Assembly: GCA_016711205.1 (NCBI GenBank)
Contig: JADJTM010000002.1
Coordinates: 1 to 64,000 of the forward strand
DNA from: Micropruina sp.
GTDB taxonomy: Bacteria; Actinomycetota; Actinomycetes; Propionibacteriales; Propionibacteriaceae
Reading direction: 5' to 3'
DNA length: 64,000 bases
Positions 33,415 through 41,948 of the stretch are shown here, one piece after another; the first letter of the stretch is position 1; each line of letters opens with the position of its first letter. The notes under the pieces are model-generated. The model saw only the letters and a list, made by a program, of their open reading frames with translations. It was not told the DNA's origin and ran no database searches. Position numbers and translations under genes: made by a program.

Positions 33415-33771
33415 ATGGCGAGACCGGCGGTCGGCAAGGAACTGTTCAGCGGCACCCTGCCGTTGATGGTGCTGCGCCTGATCGGCGAGACCGACCACTA
33501 CGGCTACCTGATCATCAAGCGGATCGGCCGGTTGTCCGGGGGTGCCTTCGAGTTCAAGGAGGGCACGCTGTATCCGATCCTGCACAGCTTCGAACGGGAC
33601 GGCCTGGTCACCGGCTACTGGCGCGAGGCGGGCGGGCGGCGGCGCCGGTACTACCGGATCACTGACGCCGGAATGGCTGAGCTGTCCCGCCGGCGTACGG
33701 AATGGTCGTCGTTCGTGAACGCCATGGACGGTGTGCTCACTGGGGAGGTGGCCGATGAAGCCAGTAACTGA
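33415..33771 (+). CDS. PadR-family transcriptional regulator
   Basis: A 118-residue winged-helix regulator of the short PadR type: GTLPLMVLRLIGETDHYGYLI, then FKEGTLYPILHSFERDGLVT as the recognition helix region, then RRRRYYRITDAG as the wing. ATG 33415 follows GGAG by five bases. It overlaps the next gene by 17 bp. It probably represses this three-gene cassette, which encodes two membrane proteins, in response to an unknown signal. Confidence 0.88.
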   Translation: MARPAVGKELFSGTLPLMVLRLIGETDHYGYLIIKRIGRLSGGAFEFKEGTLYPILHSFERDGLVTGYWREAGGRRRRYYRITDAGMAELSRRRTEWSSFVNAMDGVLTGEVADEASN

Positions 33772-34087
33772 GTTGGCGGCCTACGCCCGCCAGGCCGTCC
33801 GTGACGTCGGCGATCCGCGGGAACGGCGAGACAGCGAGGCTGAGATCTACGCCAACCTGCTGGCCCGCTACGACGAGGAGCTGGCTGCCGGGCTCGACCA
33901 CGATCAGGCCGTTGCCCGATGCATCAATGAGATGGGCGAGCTGGGCGGCCTTCGGTCCGGACTGGATCAGGCACACCGCCGCCGGTTCACGCCGGCTGCT
34001 GCGGCGCTGCTGCTCTGCTGTGTGGTCGGCTTCCTCGTGCTGGTCCTGTCCCTACTCTGGGCCGTCTTCAGCGGCCTCTTCTTCTAG
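33755..34087 (+). CDS. PadR-coupled membrane protein with permease-prefix-like domain
   Basis: A 110-residue protein. Residues 1-75 (LAAYARQAVRDVGDPRERRD...DHDQAVARCINEMGEL) form the helical module often found after PadR genes (DUF1700- or permease-prefix-like), and one hydrophobic helix occupies about 82-106. The start overlaps padR, and the GGGGAGG ribosome-binding site lies within it. Such proteins probably work as membrane-bound partners of PadR; the role is not known. Confidence 0.68.
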   Translation: MKPVTELAAYARQAVRDVGDPRERRDSEAEIYANLLARYDEELAAGLDHDQAVARCINEMGELGGLRSGLDQAHRRRFTPAAAALLLCCVVGFLVLVLSLLWAVFSGLFF

Positions 34088-34096
34088 GGGGAATGC

Positions 34097-34459
34097 ATGT
34101 TCACCACAGTTCGGAAGTCGTGGCCGGCGCTGTTGTTACTGCTGGCGCTCTACCTGTTGTTGCCGCGTATGGCGGCAATGGATTGGTACGTCCGGCTCAC
34201 CGCGGACTACAAGGGGGTCGGTCCGATGCTGTTGCACTGGCCGCTGGCTTGTTTTGCGCTGTGCCTGGTGGAGTCGTACCGGCACGGTGCGTCCTGGGTG
34301 CGGCCACTGCTGGCTGGCGGGATGGCGGCCATCCCGTTCCTGATCGCCCGACAGGACCTCGGCACCATCTTGTTCTTCGCGGTGGTGTACGCGGTCGTCG
34401 GCGCCTTCGGCGAGGGCATCGGGCATCTCGTCCGTCGCGTCCAACGTCGGCGCTCCTGA
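34097..34459 (+). CDS. Small multi-pass membrane protein, unknown
   Basis: A 120-residue protein with about four hydrophobic helices (roughly 9-25, 45-60, 68-84, 88-108) and a basic C-terminus. It lies nine bases after the preceding gene, so it belongs to the PadR cassette. I do not recognise a family. The alternative ATG at 34093 is in another frame. Confidence 0.6.
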   Translation: MFTTVRKSWPALLLLLALYLLLPRMAAMDWYVRLTADYKGVGPMLLHWPLACFALCLVESYRHGASWVRPLLAGGMAAIPFLIARQDLGTILFFAVVYAVVGAFGEGIGHLVRRVQRRRS

Positions 34460-34639
34460 GCGACAGGCAACCCGGAGTAACGAGGACTGGCGCGCGCGAA
34501 TTTTGCGCTGTTCGGCGGTGGACGCGCGAATCAAGCGCCCTTCGCTTCGCGAAGTGCTTATCTACGTGATCGTGGCCGAGACCGCGTTCGGCTGGGCGGA
34601 GGAAGGCGCGACCAGCCCTTCTGATCGGGGGACTCTGAG

Positions 34640-35203
34640 TTGGCACAGCAGCTCACGAAGGACCCGTACGTCTTCCAGCACCTCGGCTGGGGCGAGGAGC
34701 TGGCCGAGCGCGGCTTGGAGGACGCGCTCATGGACCGACTGCAGGACACCTTGATGGAGCTTGGCCGAGGCATGACGTTCGTCGGTAGGCAGGTGCGGTT
34801 CACGGTGGATGGTGTCGACCGGTGGATCGATCTGCTCCTGTTCCACACTGAGCAACTGCGCTATGTCGTCATCGAACTCAAGGTCGAGGAGTTCGAGGCG
34901 GAGTCTGTCGGTCAGCTCGGCGCCTATGTCGTGATGGTGGACGACCTGCTGCGCAAACCAGCTATTCACGCGCCGACGATCGGCCTGCTGCTGTGCACCG
35001 GCAAGCGCGAATCCACCGTCCGCTACGCCTTGGCCGCGAGCGCGGCCCCGATCGCCGTCGCGCAGTGGCAGGGCCTCCCGGACGATGCCCGCGCGGTGCT
35101 TCCCAGTGTTGAGGAACTCGAAGCGGTCGTGCACGACGAACTCGCCCGACAGGCGAGCCTGCTCGCAGACGCGCCACAGACCAACGACTCGGCCGCCGAG
35201 TAG
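34640..35203 (+). pseudogene. N-terminally truncated DUF1016 (YhcG) PD-(D/E)XK nuclease
   Basis: An open frame of 187 codons from TTG 34640 matches the C-terminal half of DUF1016 proteins: DSELAQQLTKDPYVFQHLG at the domain boundary (its first residues precede the TTG in frame), then VGRQVRF and the catalytic core DLLLF..VVIELKV (D and ExK). An in-frame stop at 34622-34624 lies just before it, and no DUF1016 N-terminal domain is coded upstream in any frame, so about half of the protein is missing. The remaining nuclease domain looks intact and could still be made. It is a likely relic inside the accessory region. Confidence 0.65.
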
Positions 35204-35503
35204 TCGACGGAGACTCGAATTCCGAGTGGCTTGCGCCAGTTCAGGAGCCCTGATGCGGTCCCAGCCGGAGAGGGCCATCAGGAGGCCCTGCGGGTTCGAT
35301 GGCGCAGGGGCCAGTCGCCGGAGGGAATCGGCCGGAAGAGACGGTCGAGACCCTCGGCCCGGACACGAATGAGCCGCTCGCCGAAGCGGGAGCGGGCAGT
35401 CGGCCCAGCCGCGCCCGATCCCCCGGTGGCATGGGTCGCGACGTAGGTACCCCAGCGACAGCCGTGATTGCCTGTAGTTCCCGCCACTGGCTGAAGGCCT
35501 CGT
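35204..35503. other. Intergenic stretch without recognisable gene
   Basis: These 300 bp lie between the nuclease relic and the convergent DUF1801 gene. Frames on both strands are short, arginine-rich and without a ribosome-binding site. I see no repeat or hairpin of note. Confidence 0.5.
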
Positions 35504-35896
35504 CTACGCGTCCGCGAGCCAGGCACGGATGACGGCGATAATCGCGTCGCGCGCTGAGGGGAGATCGTCGGCTGGCGGCAGGACGAGGCTTGCCCGGATG
35601 TCGGAGTGCCACGTGAGTAGCCCGCCGGGGTCGCCTCCGAATGTCGGCGCGGCGTCCCTATTCTCTGCACGGTGAGTGCCGAGATGAAGAATCAGTCGCA
35701 CAGGGCCCTTGCCGGCGGCGTTGATCGTTAGTCGGTCGATTCCGTGAAGCGTGTAGCTAGGTGAGTTCCACTTCACGATCTCGATGAGTTCGGGTTCTGC
35801 CTCGTGTACGAGTGCGCGGAGGGACTCCACGTCGGAGCGTCGTTCGGGCGTCTGCGCGGTGAGGTATGTGGTGACAGTCGCGAACCGCTCAGGCAT
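35504..35896 (-). CDS. DUF1801 domain protein
   Basis: A 130-residue DUF1801 protein (ESLRALVHEAEPELIEIVKWNSPSYTLHGIDRLTIN, then VRLILHLGTHR). It is a different subgroup from the protein at 22963, with the WNSPSY variant. The ATG at 35896 lies exactly six bases after TAGCAT with no ribosome-binding site, so it is probably leaderless. No operon partner. Function unknown. Confidence 0.78.
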   Translation of the reverse strand: MPERFATVTTYLTAQTPERRSDVESLRALVHEAEPELIEIVKWNSPSYTLHGIDRLTINAAGKGPVRLILHLGTHRAENRDAAPTFGGDPGGLLTWHSDIRASLVLPPADDLPSARDAIIAVIRAWLADA

Positions 35897-35902
35897 AGGA
35901 AC

Positions 35903-35908
35903 ATGCTA
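35903..35908 (-). promoter_or_regulatory. Minus-10 element of a leaderless DUF1801 message
   Basis: TAGCAT (reverse strand) ends six bases before ATG 35896. Confidence 0.5.
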
Positions 35909-36345
35909 GGGCAGCGACAATGATGGGACGGCGCTCGACTCGGCCTCGATCGGGGGCCTGCGGCTTTCGGGCGCTGGGTGCGGTCGAGCGCGCTCAGGTG
36001 CGGCCGAGCAGCCAGTCAACCGCTTGTGCGCCCGTCCAGGCGTGCGTATGCAGATCCAGCAGCCGTCACGGTCCGCCGAGGTCATGGCCGAGGGTAACCG
36101 CAGCCTCCTGCACTTCGCCGTCGCAGCGCACCTGGCCGCCCGTGCCTGCAGCCCCCGACGAGTAGGTGACTTGATGAATGCAGCGCCCGCACGTATTCGG
36201 GTCGGCGACGACTCGTCGGAGTTGCTTGCTCAGGCGCGGCCGATGGCCTCTACACGGATCGCGCAACAGCCTCTTGCCGGCTGCTGCCTTGTTGCGACCT
36301 ATCGGCCTCCGACGGGGCTCCCGTCGCGGAGGTTGTCGATGAAGT
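35909..36345. other. Intergenic stretch, probable decayed DNA
   Basis: The 437 bp between the DUF1801 promoter and the hipA stop contain only short frames on both strands with no ribosome-binding site or known domain. A minus-strand segment near 36000-36060 reads LHTHAWTGAQAVDWLLGRT then stop, which looks like the end of a lost protein; I cannot name it. Confidence 0.4.
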
Positions 36346-37521
36346 TCAAGATCGTGTGCTCCAGTTCGGGGGCCGCCCCGTCGAGTGGGCTCTCTGCTGG
36401 ACGACGGAGTAGAGCTCGTCGAGGGCCGATCGGACGGCGTCCCGGGCATGCCTCAGTCGCCAGAGGGTGAACTCGGCGTACAAGTCGTCGCGGGTGATGC
36501 TCGTATGTCGGTACTTGTTGTTGACGGCAAGGGCCAGCTTTCCGTCGTTCGGAAGGTACGCCTGGGGAACCACGTCGTACGCGGGTGCCAGGGCAACGTC
36601 AGCATCTGCCGGCTGCAACAGGCCGAGGTTCTTGGCGTGCAGGTCAAGGTTGCCGATGCCCACCGCGAGCACGACCATTCTGGCCAGGCGTTGCAGGTCG
36701 GCCTCGGACGTGTGCTTGCGCAGTGTGTCTGCGACGCGCTTGAGGCTGACGATGCCGCCGATCTCTTGATACTTCTCGTTCTTGCTTGCTCCCAGAGCCT
36801 GGTTGAAGTCCTCTTGATGAACGCGCTCGCCGCTCTTGCGGTCGTAGCGCTCAATGACGAGCGCCGGTAGGCCGTCGAACTCCTCTATCCAGGTCTCGAA
36901 GCTCGCGAGGCCCAGGCGGCGCGCGATGCGCGAGCCGTACTCCTCGTCGTAGATGACGGTCGACTTGTCGCCGTCGAGACGCGGCTTCAGGATGTGCGTC
37001 GACGGATAACCCCCGAGCGCCTGCGCCCAGCCGTCCGAGGTTCGAACCAGGACGACTTTGGGCTGGACGCCACCGAGCGACGACTTTCCTGACTGGGGAT
37101 CGTTCGCCAGCGGCGAGCCGATCGGATCTTCGAGCAGAGCGCGAACCTCGCCCGGCGCCAACGAGCGGACTGACGGCGTCTTCGGCTCCGTCGGATCATC
37201 GAGGTCCCAGACCTGCAGCGCGCCGGCGACGTCGCGTCCAAACCGAGCAAGGAACGCGGGGGTGTCATCACGACGGAGGCCGGCCTGGGCGATCATGTGG
37301 TCGTACATGGCGCCTTCGGGCAACAACTCGGCGAACCAGTTGCGTCGCCGCCGAGCATGGTCGCGACGCTGCGTCGGCGAGAGCGGAATCGTGACCGACA
37401 GGACGGTGCTGTTCGTGCCGAACGATCCGATGCCGTCGCTCGTCGGGGTGAAGTCGAACGTGCGCGCGTCGCCTTCCAGTTCACCGACGACCTGGCCGTA
37501 CAACTCAACCGCGAGGCGCAT
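36346..37521 (-). CDS. hipA: HipA-family serine/threonine kinase toxin
   Basis: A 391-residue HipA kinase. SSLGGVQPKVVL (about 149-160) contains the ATP-loop serine that is autophosphorylated in HipA, HILKPR carries the ATP-binding lysine, GNLDLHAKNLGLL (HxxxN) is the catalytic loop and APAYDVVP holds the metal-binding Asp. HipA kinases phosphorylate an aminoacyl-tRNA synthetase and stop growth. The start overlaps hipB by 17 bp. No key residue is missing, so the toxin should be active unless held by HipB. Confidence 0.9.
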   Translation of the reverse strand: MRLAVELYGQVVGELEGDARTFDFTPTSDGIGSFGTNSTVLSVTIPLSPTQRRDHARRRRNWFAELLPEGAMYDHMIAQAGLRRDDTPAFLARFGRDVAGALQVWDLDDPTEPKTPSVRSLAPGEVRALLEDPIGSPLANDPQSGKSSLGGVQPKVVLVRTSDGWAQALGGYPSTHILKPRLDGDKSTVIYDEEYGSRIARRLGLASFETWIEEFDGLPALVIERYDRKSGERVHQEDFNQALGASKNEKYQEIGGIVSLKRVADTLRKHTSEADLQRLARMVVLAVGIGNLDLHAKNLGLLQPADADVALAPAYDVVPQAYLPNDGKLALAVNNKYRHTSITRDDLYAEFTLWRLRHARDAVRSALDELYSVVQQRAHSTGRPPNWSTRS

Positions 37522-37750
37522 CGTCTGTCTTCCAGGTTGCCGTGAACTCCAGCCCGGTGGCGCGCGCGATGCTCAATAGCCTGCGGAGATAGATCGTCGC
37601 CTTGCCCGACTCGATCTCGCTGATTGTGCTCTGAGGGACGTCGAGTTCCGCGGCGAGTTCGGTCTGCGTGAGGCCGCGCGCCAGCCGTGCCTGCTGCACA
37701 GCCAGCCCGACGTCGCCCGGGGACCGTAACCGGGCCGTGTGTGTCGCCAT
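37505..37750 (-). CDS. hipB: HipB-family antitoxin
   Basis: An 81-residue Cro/C1-type helix-turn-helix protein (VGLAVQQARLARGLTQTELA, then LDVPQSTISEIESGKATIYL). I chose ATG 37750, which follows GGAGG by seven bases, not the start at 37780 inside the operators. It precedes hipA with overlap and would neutralise the kinase and repress the operon through the TATCG-type repeats just upstream. Confidence 0.9.
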   Translation of the reverse strand: MATHTARLRSPGDVGLAVQQARLARGLTQTELAAELDVPQSTISEIESGKATIYLRRLLSIARATGLEFTATWKTDDAPRG

Positions 37751-37766
37751 CGCAACCTCCTCGATG

Positions 37767-37830
37767 TATAGCGATTTCACGATACGCGATGTCTATCGGA
37801 AAATCTCTATATCGCGGCGGTATCGCGATA
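37767..37830. promoter_or_regulatory. hipBA promoter with repeated TATCG-type operator half-sites
   Basis: An AT-rich segment contains TATAGCGAT, CGATA (37780-37784) facing TATCG (37794-37798), CTATATCGCG and the perfect palindrome TATCGCGATA (37821-37830). Several inverted half-sites in about 65 bp fit cooperative binding by HipB dimers. Confidence 0.6.
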
Positions 37831-37927
37831 TCCCGATGTCATCGCAGCGGCCCGGGCGGAACCGCCCCGGACTCTGTGCCACGGGTTGTGGCACAAATGC
37901 CGTACGGCTGGGCCAGCCCGGGTTGGG

Positions 37928-39142
37928 CTATTGCCGGCGGAGTCGCTGTGCGTAGACGTCGAGGACGTTCAGGATGCCGTCGTGTTGGTAGATGCGGTTG
38001 CGCCGAAGCCCGGACCTTTCGGCAAGCACTCCAGTGCGGACCAGTTGGTCGAGCGCTCGCTGGGCCGTCACTTCGTTCATGCCGAGCTTGTGGATGAGGA
38101 ATGACGCGTTGACGACCGGGTTGGCCACCAGGTGCGGCAGCACCTTCCAGGACGCCGCATCCGAGCGCAGCCCGGCCAATTGGCTGCGTGCGGCAGCGAC
38201 CTGGCCGGCAAGGTCGTCGACCAATCTGGTCCCGGAGGAGGATGCGAACCGGGAGGCGTCGGCGAACGCGGTGATGATCGGGCCGGAGTTGCCCTTGCGG
38301 AACGTGGTGAGCGCGTCGAAGTAGGCGTCGGTCTCGCGCAGGAGCCCGGCGGAGATCGGCGCCGTTGTCGACCGCATCACGTTCTTGGAGCGAAGCACGG
38401 CGTGCACGAGCGCTCGTCCGGTGCGGCCGTTTCCGTCCGCGAAGGGGTGGATCGTCTCGAACTGGGCGTGCGCGATCGCGGCGTGGGCGACCACGGGCAG
38501 GTCGCCGCGTTGGATGAACCGGACAAGGTCGGCCATCTCTTCGGGCACGAGTTCAGGTTGGGGGGCGATGTGGGCTGCGCCGCGCGGGGTGAGCCTGGAC
38601 GAGCCAACCCACACCAGCCCGCTGCGGTAGTTCCCTGCGTGCTGCTCCCAGCCGGGCTGCCCGGACAGCAGTTCACGATGCATCACAAGGATCGATGCTT
38701 CGTCGAGGTTGTCGGACAGCCGCAGCGCAGCTTCCATGGCGCGCACGTTGGCCGTGACCGCTTTTGCGTTGTCCGACTTGGCTTGGTCGAGTTCGGCTAG
38801 TGCGAGTTGCTTGGCGCCGACGGTGAGATTCTCGATCTGTGAGCTGGAGGTGGACTCGGTGCGCAGCAGGATGCTGCTCATGGGCCCGATGCCGGGGTTG
38901 TCGGCTCCGAGAACCAGCCGGGCGTACTGGTCGAACTGGGCCAGCGCCGCCTCGGCCTCAGCAGTGTCTGCGGCCAACTCGGCGGGCAAGTGCAGTTCGA
39001 CCTCGGCGATCGGTGGCGTGACGGACGACAGGTACGGGCCGTTCGCGGACGCGAGCGCGGTCCGCGACGCGAACGTGTCGGTCGAGTCGGCATGCCAATA
39101 GTGCTCTTCGACCCCGAGACCCGGAAAGGACACATACGTCAT
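37928..39142 (-). CDS. Fic-family protein (AMPylator, class II with N-terminal inhibitory helix)
   Basis: A 404-residue Fic protein. The catalytic motif is HPFADGNGRTGR (232-243). An inhibitory motif of the [S/T]xxxE[G/N] type is at 100-105 (SSQIEN), with the glutamate that blocks ATP binding, so activity should be held down until released. The C-terminus (about 315-404) is a winged-helix-like region (LIHKLGMNEVTAQRALDQLV) that could bind DNA. This is the usual build of stand-alone bacterial Fic proteins, which transfer AMP to target hydroxyls. A 12-bp inverted repeat sits 13 bases upstream, perhaps its own operator. Confidence 0.9.
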   Translation of the reverse strand: MTYVSFPGLGVEEHYWHADSTDTFASRTALASANGPYLSSVTPPIAEVELHLPAELAADTAEAEAALAQFDQYARLVLGADNPGIGPMSSILLRTESTSSSQIENLTVGAKQLALAELDQAKSDNAKAVTANVRAMEAALRLSDNLDEASILVMHRELLSGQPGWEQHAGNYRSGLVWVGSSRLTPRGAAHIAPQPELVPEEMADLVRFIQRGDLPVVAHAAIAHAQFETIHPFADGNGRTGRALVHAVLRSKNVMRSTTAPISAGLLRETDAYFDALTTFRKGNSGPIITAFADASRFASSSGTRLVDDLAGQVAAARSQLAGLRSDAASWKVLPHLVANPVVNASFLIHKLGMNEVTAQRALDQLVRTGVLAERSGLRRNRIYQHDGILNVLDVYAQRLRRQ

Positions 39143-39155
39143 GACCGCACCCCTT

Positions 39156-39184
39156 TACTTACATTTACATCATAAATGTAAGTA
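39156..39184. promoter_or_regulatory. 12-bp perfect inverted repeat before fic
   Basis: TACTTACATTTA (39156-39167), centre CATCA, and TAAATGTAAGTA (39173-39184) form a perfect inverted repeat in AT-rich DNA that stands out from the GC-rich surroundings. It is 13 bases from the Fic start codon and covers the likely promoter, so it is a strong operator candidate. Confidence 0.7.
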
Positions 39185-39354
39185 TGCTGGTTCGCAACGA
39201 TCAGATACTCCCCCGCCCGACGGTGCACTCTGTGCCGTAGCCCACAACGGCAGCACTGACGGCCGGTGCCCGCACTGGTCGGCGTGGACGCACACCTCGA
39301 GCACCTCACTGTCCGCCTCGGTTATGCGGCTGAGTTCCCGCCGGTGTGTCATCA

Positions 39355-40047
39355 CTAGAGCGCACCACGGCCGGACACCCCGGGCGTCCGCCGGCTGGAC
39401 TGTCGCCGGATGAGCAGCTCCGCCACGACACTGTTGGTAACGAAGCCCGCGGCAACGAGCCATGTCTCGGCGACTACGTCGGCCTCACCGAAGGGGAGCG
39501 CCCACAGGACGACGACGAGCGCTTGGGTACCGCCGGAAACAGCGATCGCGAAGGCGCGCGTCATCAATGCTCCGTGCGCATTGAAGTCGCGCCGCTTGAT
39601 CGCGAGCGCACCCAGCACGAGAGACAACGTCATCGCTACGGCGAAAACGAGACGAACCATCGCGAGTGCGCGTTCATCAGAGGGGCCACCGAAGAAGACC
39701 GCGAGCCAGACGGCGGACAGTCCCGCGACGAATCCAGCCGGGATCAGTACACGGCCGGCGGTACGGTGCCAACCACGCCGAACTCGCAGCGCCGGAGAGA
39801 ACTGGAACGCGCCGAGAAGGCAGTACACGCTCGTCGCCACGATGTGCGCAACTATCGCCACCGATGACGCCAAGGGCAGTGCGCTCTCGGGGACGGCGCC
39901 CACATCCCTCAGGCGAAGCACACCGCCGACCACAGGGAGTGCACTGAGCAGCAAGAGGCCGGTTATTGCAGGCCATCCGCTCTTCGATCGCTGCCACTCG
40001 CCGTTCTGCGCGGCAATCCCACGGGTTGCCTTCATCTGTTGCGACAT
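39355..40047 (-). CDS. DUF2306-type membrane protein
   Basis: A 230-residue protein with about six membrane helices and the RRGWHRTAGRVLIPAGFVAGLSAVWLA and RRDFNAHGALMTRAFAI segments seen in DUF2306-like proteins (conserved His and Arg in helices, suggesting haem or quinone contact). It is the last gene of a minus-strand run that starts with the MDR dehydrogenase. Function unknown. The first 25 residues are cytoplasmic and basic. Confidence 0.68.
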   Translation of the reverse strand: MSQQMKATRGIAAQNGEWQRSKSGWPAITGLLLLSALPVVGGVLRLRDVGAVPESALPLASSVAIVAHIVATSVYCLLGAFQFSPALRVRRGWHRTAGRVLIPAGFVAGLSAVWLAVFFGGPSDERALAMVRLVFAVAMTLSLVLGALAIKRRDFNAHGALMTRAFAIAVSGGTQALVVVLWALPFGEADVVAETWLVAAGFVTNSVVAELLIRRQSSRRTPGVSGRGAL

Positions 40048-40144
40048 GTCTCGAAATCGCTCTCACTCATCAAGCACCTGCACAAGAGGGGTTTGGCGTT
40101 CTCGTACGATTCCAGGCGCGACCTCGGCGCCGTTGCGATCCTGG

Positions 40145-40843
40145 TCACGACCGGACGAGGCGCACGCCGGTTACGAGCAGCCAGACGAGCCAGAGGGCGA
40201 ACCCCAGGAGCCCGACGAAGATCAGCGCCGAGCCCTCGGCGATCGTGAGGTTGCCGAGCCCCGCGGCGAGCAGCAGGCCCCCGCCCACCAGGCCCAGCAG
40301 GCGCTGCCAAGCCGGAGTCAGCTCGCTCGCGTGCGCGGCGAGTGCCGCGCCGATGAAGGTGGTGCCCAGAATCGGCAGCGCCAGCGCGAACGCCGCCGCA
40401 TGAATCTGCCAGACGAGCTCGAACGCGGACGTCGGCTCAGCGAGCCCGCCGGCGGAGAGCGCGAGCCCGATCTGCGTGACGTTGAACAGCACGAAGACGG
40501 CCGACAGCGTCGAGCCAGCGGCCAAGGCAAGGCGCGACCAGTCGGCACCCGCTCCGCCGCGCCTCGCCACGAGGCCGTGCAGGCCCGTCACGAACACGAG
40601 CAGCAGCGGCAGGTACAGGGCCACCAGACCAGAGATGATCGCGACGGCGTCGCGGTTGGCCGCGTAGTAGGCCAGCACTTCCCCGGTCGGAGCGCCGTAG
40701 GTCGGCGCGCCCGTTACTGCAAACAACACGTTCTCTAGCACCACCAACACTGCGATCGCGATCGCCGCGGCACCGAGGAGCCGGCCTCGAACGAACTCAA
40801 TGCGGGCTGGCGTGGTGGCGGTGTTCTTCGGTGATCTCTTCAC
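40145..40843 (-). CDS. Multi-pass membrane protein, unknown
   Basis: A 232-residue protein with about six hydrophobic helices. I chose GTG 40843 because AAGGAG (40848-40853) lies four bases upstream; the longer frame to 40981 adds a Pro/Arg-rich stretch without a ribosome-binding site. It resembles DUF4386-like membrane proteins in its helix spacing (IEFVRGRLLGAAAIAIAVLVV at the start), but I cannot assign a family firmly. Same strand as the TetR-linked cassette. Confidence 0.6.
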   Translation of the reverse strand: MKRSPKNTATTPARIEFVRGRLLGAAAIAIAVLVVLENVLFAVTGAPTYGAPTGEVLAYYAANRDAVAIISGLVALYLPLLLVFVTGLHGLVARRGGAGADWSRLALAAGSTLSAVFVLFNVTQIGLALSAGGLAEPTSAFELVWQIHAAAFALALPILGTTFIGAALAAHASELTPAWQRLLGLVGGGLLLAAGLGNLTIAEGSALIFVGLLGFALWLVWLLVTGVRLVRS

Positions 40844-41010
40844 TTCACTCCTTCGTCGCGGTCGGATGACCGGCGGGTCGTCGAGCAGATTCGGGCTCTT
40901 GGTGCGGATGGTCATCGGTTTTGCTTTCGAGAGGAGCGGTCCGTCCGCCGGAGGCGGCAGGTCTGGGCGTTCATATGGCACGGGTTGTGTCGTTCTCGTC
41001 CGTCCGGTCG

Positions 41011-41073
41011 TCAGACGGTGATCACGACCTTCCTGAACCCGCGCTCGTCATCGATCGCGTGACAATCGCCCGC
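41011..41073 (-). pseudogene. 3'-end relic of an MDR dehydrogenase
   Basis: Twenty codons ending ERGFRKVVITV then stop lie just downstream of the gene at 41094. DNA at 40990-41032 nearly repeats 42511-42550, the end of the intact MDR gene, apart from a 5-bp insertion. An in-frame stop lies immediately upstream. This is a relic of a second dehydrogenase copy or of a recombination event. Confidence 0.55.
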
Positions 41074-41093
41074 TTAGGGGTCGTTGCCCGCTC

Positions 41094-41942
41094 CTAGCGG
41101 CCGCCCAGATAGAACCCCAGCATGGGTCCGACAGGATCGGCGGCCGTTTCGAGGTTGGCAACCGCGAGAAGCGCGAGACCTGCGATCAGGGGCAGCAAGG
41201 CAATGGGGATTGCGGTCAGCACGCGCCTCAATCGGACGGCCGTGCGCGAGGTCTTGGCGCGTTTGACCCAGAGAGCAACGGTCACTGCTGATAGTGCGCA
41301 GCACGCGAGAAGCAACAGCACGGCGACGGTGGAGTGATAGGCGGCGAAGTCGTTGAGCAGCACCATGAGCGGCTCGCTGTGCGAGCCCACTTGCAGCTGA
41401 TCCTTGATCTGTGCGACGGCTGATGCGCTCGCGGAGGACTGGTCACCGATCGGGAGCAGGCTGATCGCCGAGGAGAGAGGGACGATTGCTCCTTGCAGGT
41501 TGGCTATAGCGATGAGAAGGACGACGACCGGTATTGGCGCGCCGAGGATTCCGGCGGCCAAGAGCGCAACCCGGCGTTTTCGTCCCTCAGCGCGCGCGTA
41601 GCCGCCCCACACAGCGACTCCCAGTGCGGTGACAGCCGCTAGCAGGGCCATTGCCGCAAGTGCCTTGATGGCGTGGAAGCCTTGCCAGAAGGCGACACCT
41701 GCGGCGAGGTCCTCGCCGAGGGTGGGCAGTCCGCTTTCCCAGAATCGAACGGTCGCCGTCTCGAGCCGCTGCGGGAGTGATGGCATCGTGACACCTGCGG
41801 CACCTGGCCAGAAGCTCGCGAGAGTCGGTGGTGCGACTGCGACGATCATGGCCAGAGCCGCCGCCGCAGTTGCAGGGATCCCGATTCGGAATGGATGGCG
41901 CACGGGCGGCCCCAGAGTGGTGGATGACATGTCTTTGTGCAC
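41094..41942 (-). CDS. Membrane protein with large extracytoplasmic loop, unknown
   Basis: A 282-residue protein with about five hydrophobic helices (roughly 20-45, 95-112, 126-148, 200-222, 245-265). A long loop rich in Ser, Gln and Leu lies between helices 1 and 2, and another between 3 and 4 (PIGDQSSASASAVAQIKDQL). No family recognised. The GTG at 41942 is seven bases after the stop of the DUF6326 gene, so the two are coupled. Part of the TetR-linked cassette. Confidence 0.62.
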   Translation of the reverse strand: MHKDMSSTTLGPPVRHPFRIGIPATAAAALAMIVAVAPPTLASFWPGAAGVTMPSLPQRLETATVRFWESGLPTLGEDLAAGVAFWQGFHAIKALAAMALLAAVTALGVAVWGGYARAEGRKRRVALLAAGILGAPIPVVVLLIAIANLQGAIVPLSSAISLLPIGDQSSASASAVAQIKDQLQVGSHSEPLMVLLNDFAAYHSTVAVLLLLACCALSAVTVALWVKRAKTSRTAVRLRRVLTAIPIALLPLIAGLALLAVANLETAADPVGPMLGFYLGGR

Positions 41943-41948
41943 GGAGAC

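Noticed and set aside
35241..35612. 123-codon minus-strand frame near the DUF1801 gene
   Set aside because: Arg/Pro-rich, overlaps the DUF1801 frame, no ribosome-binding site.
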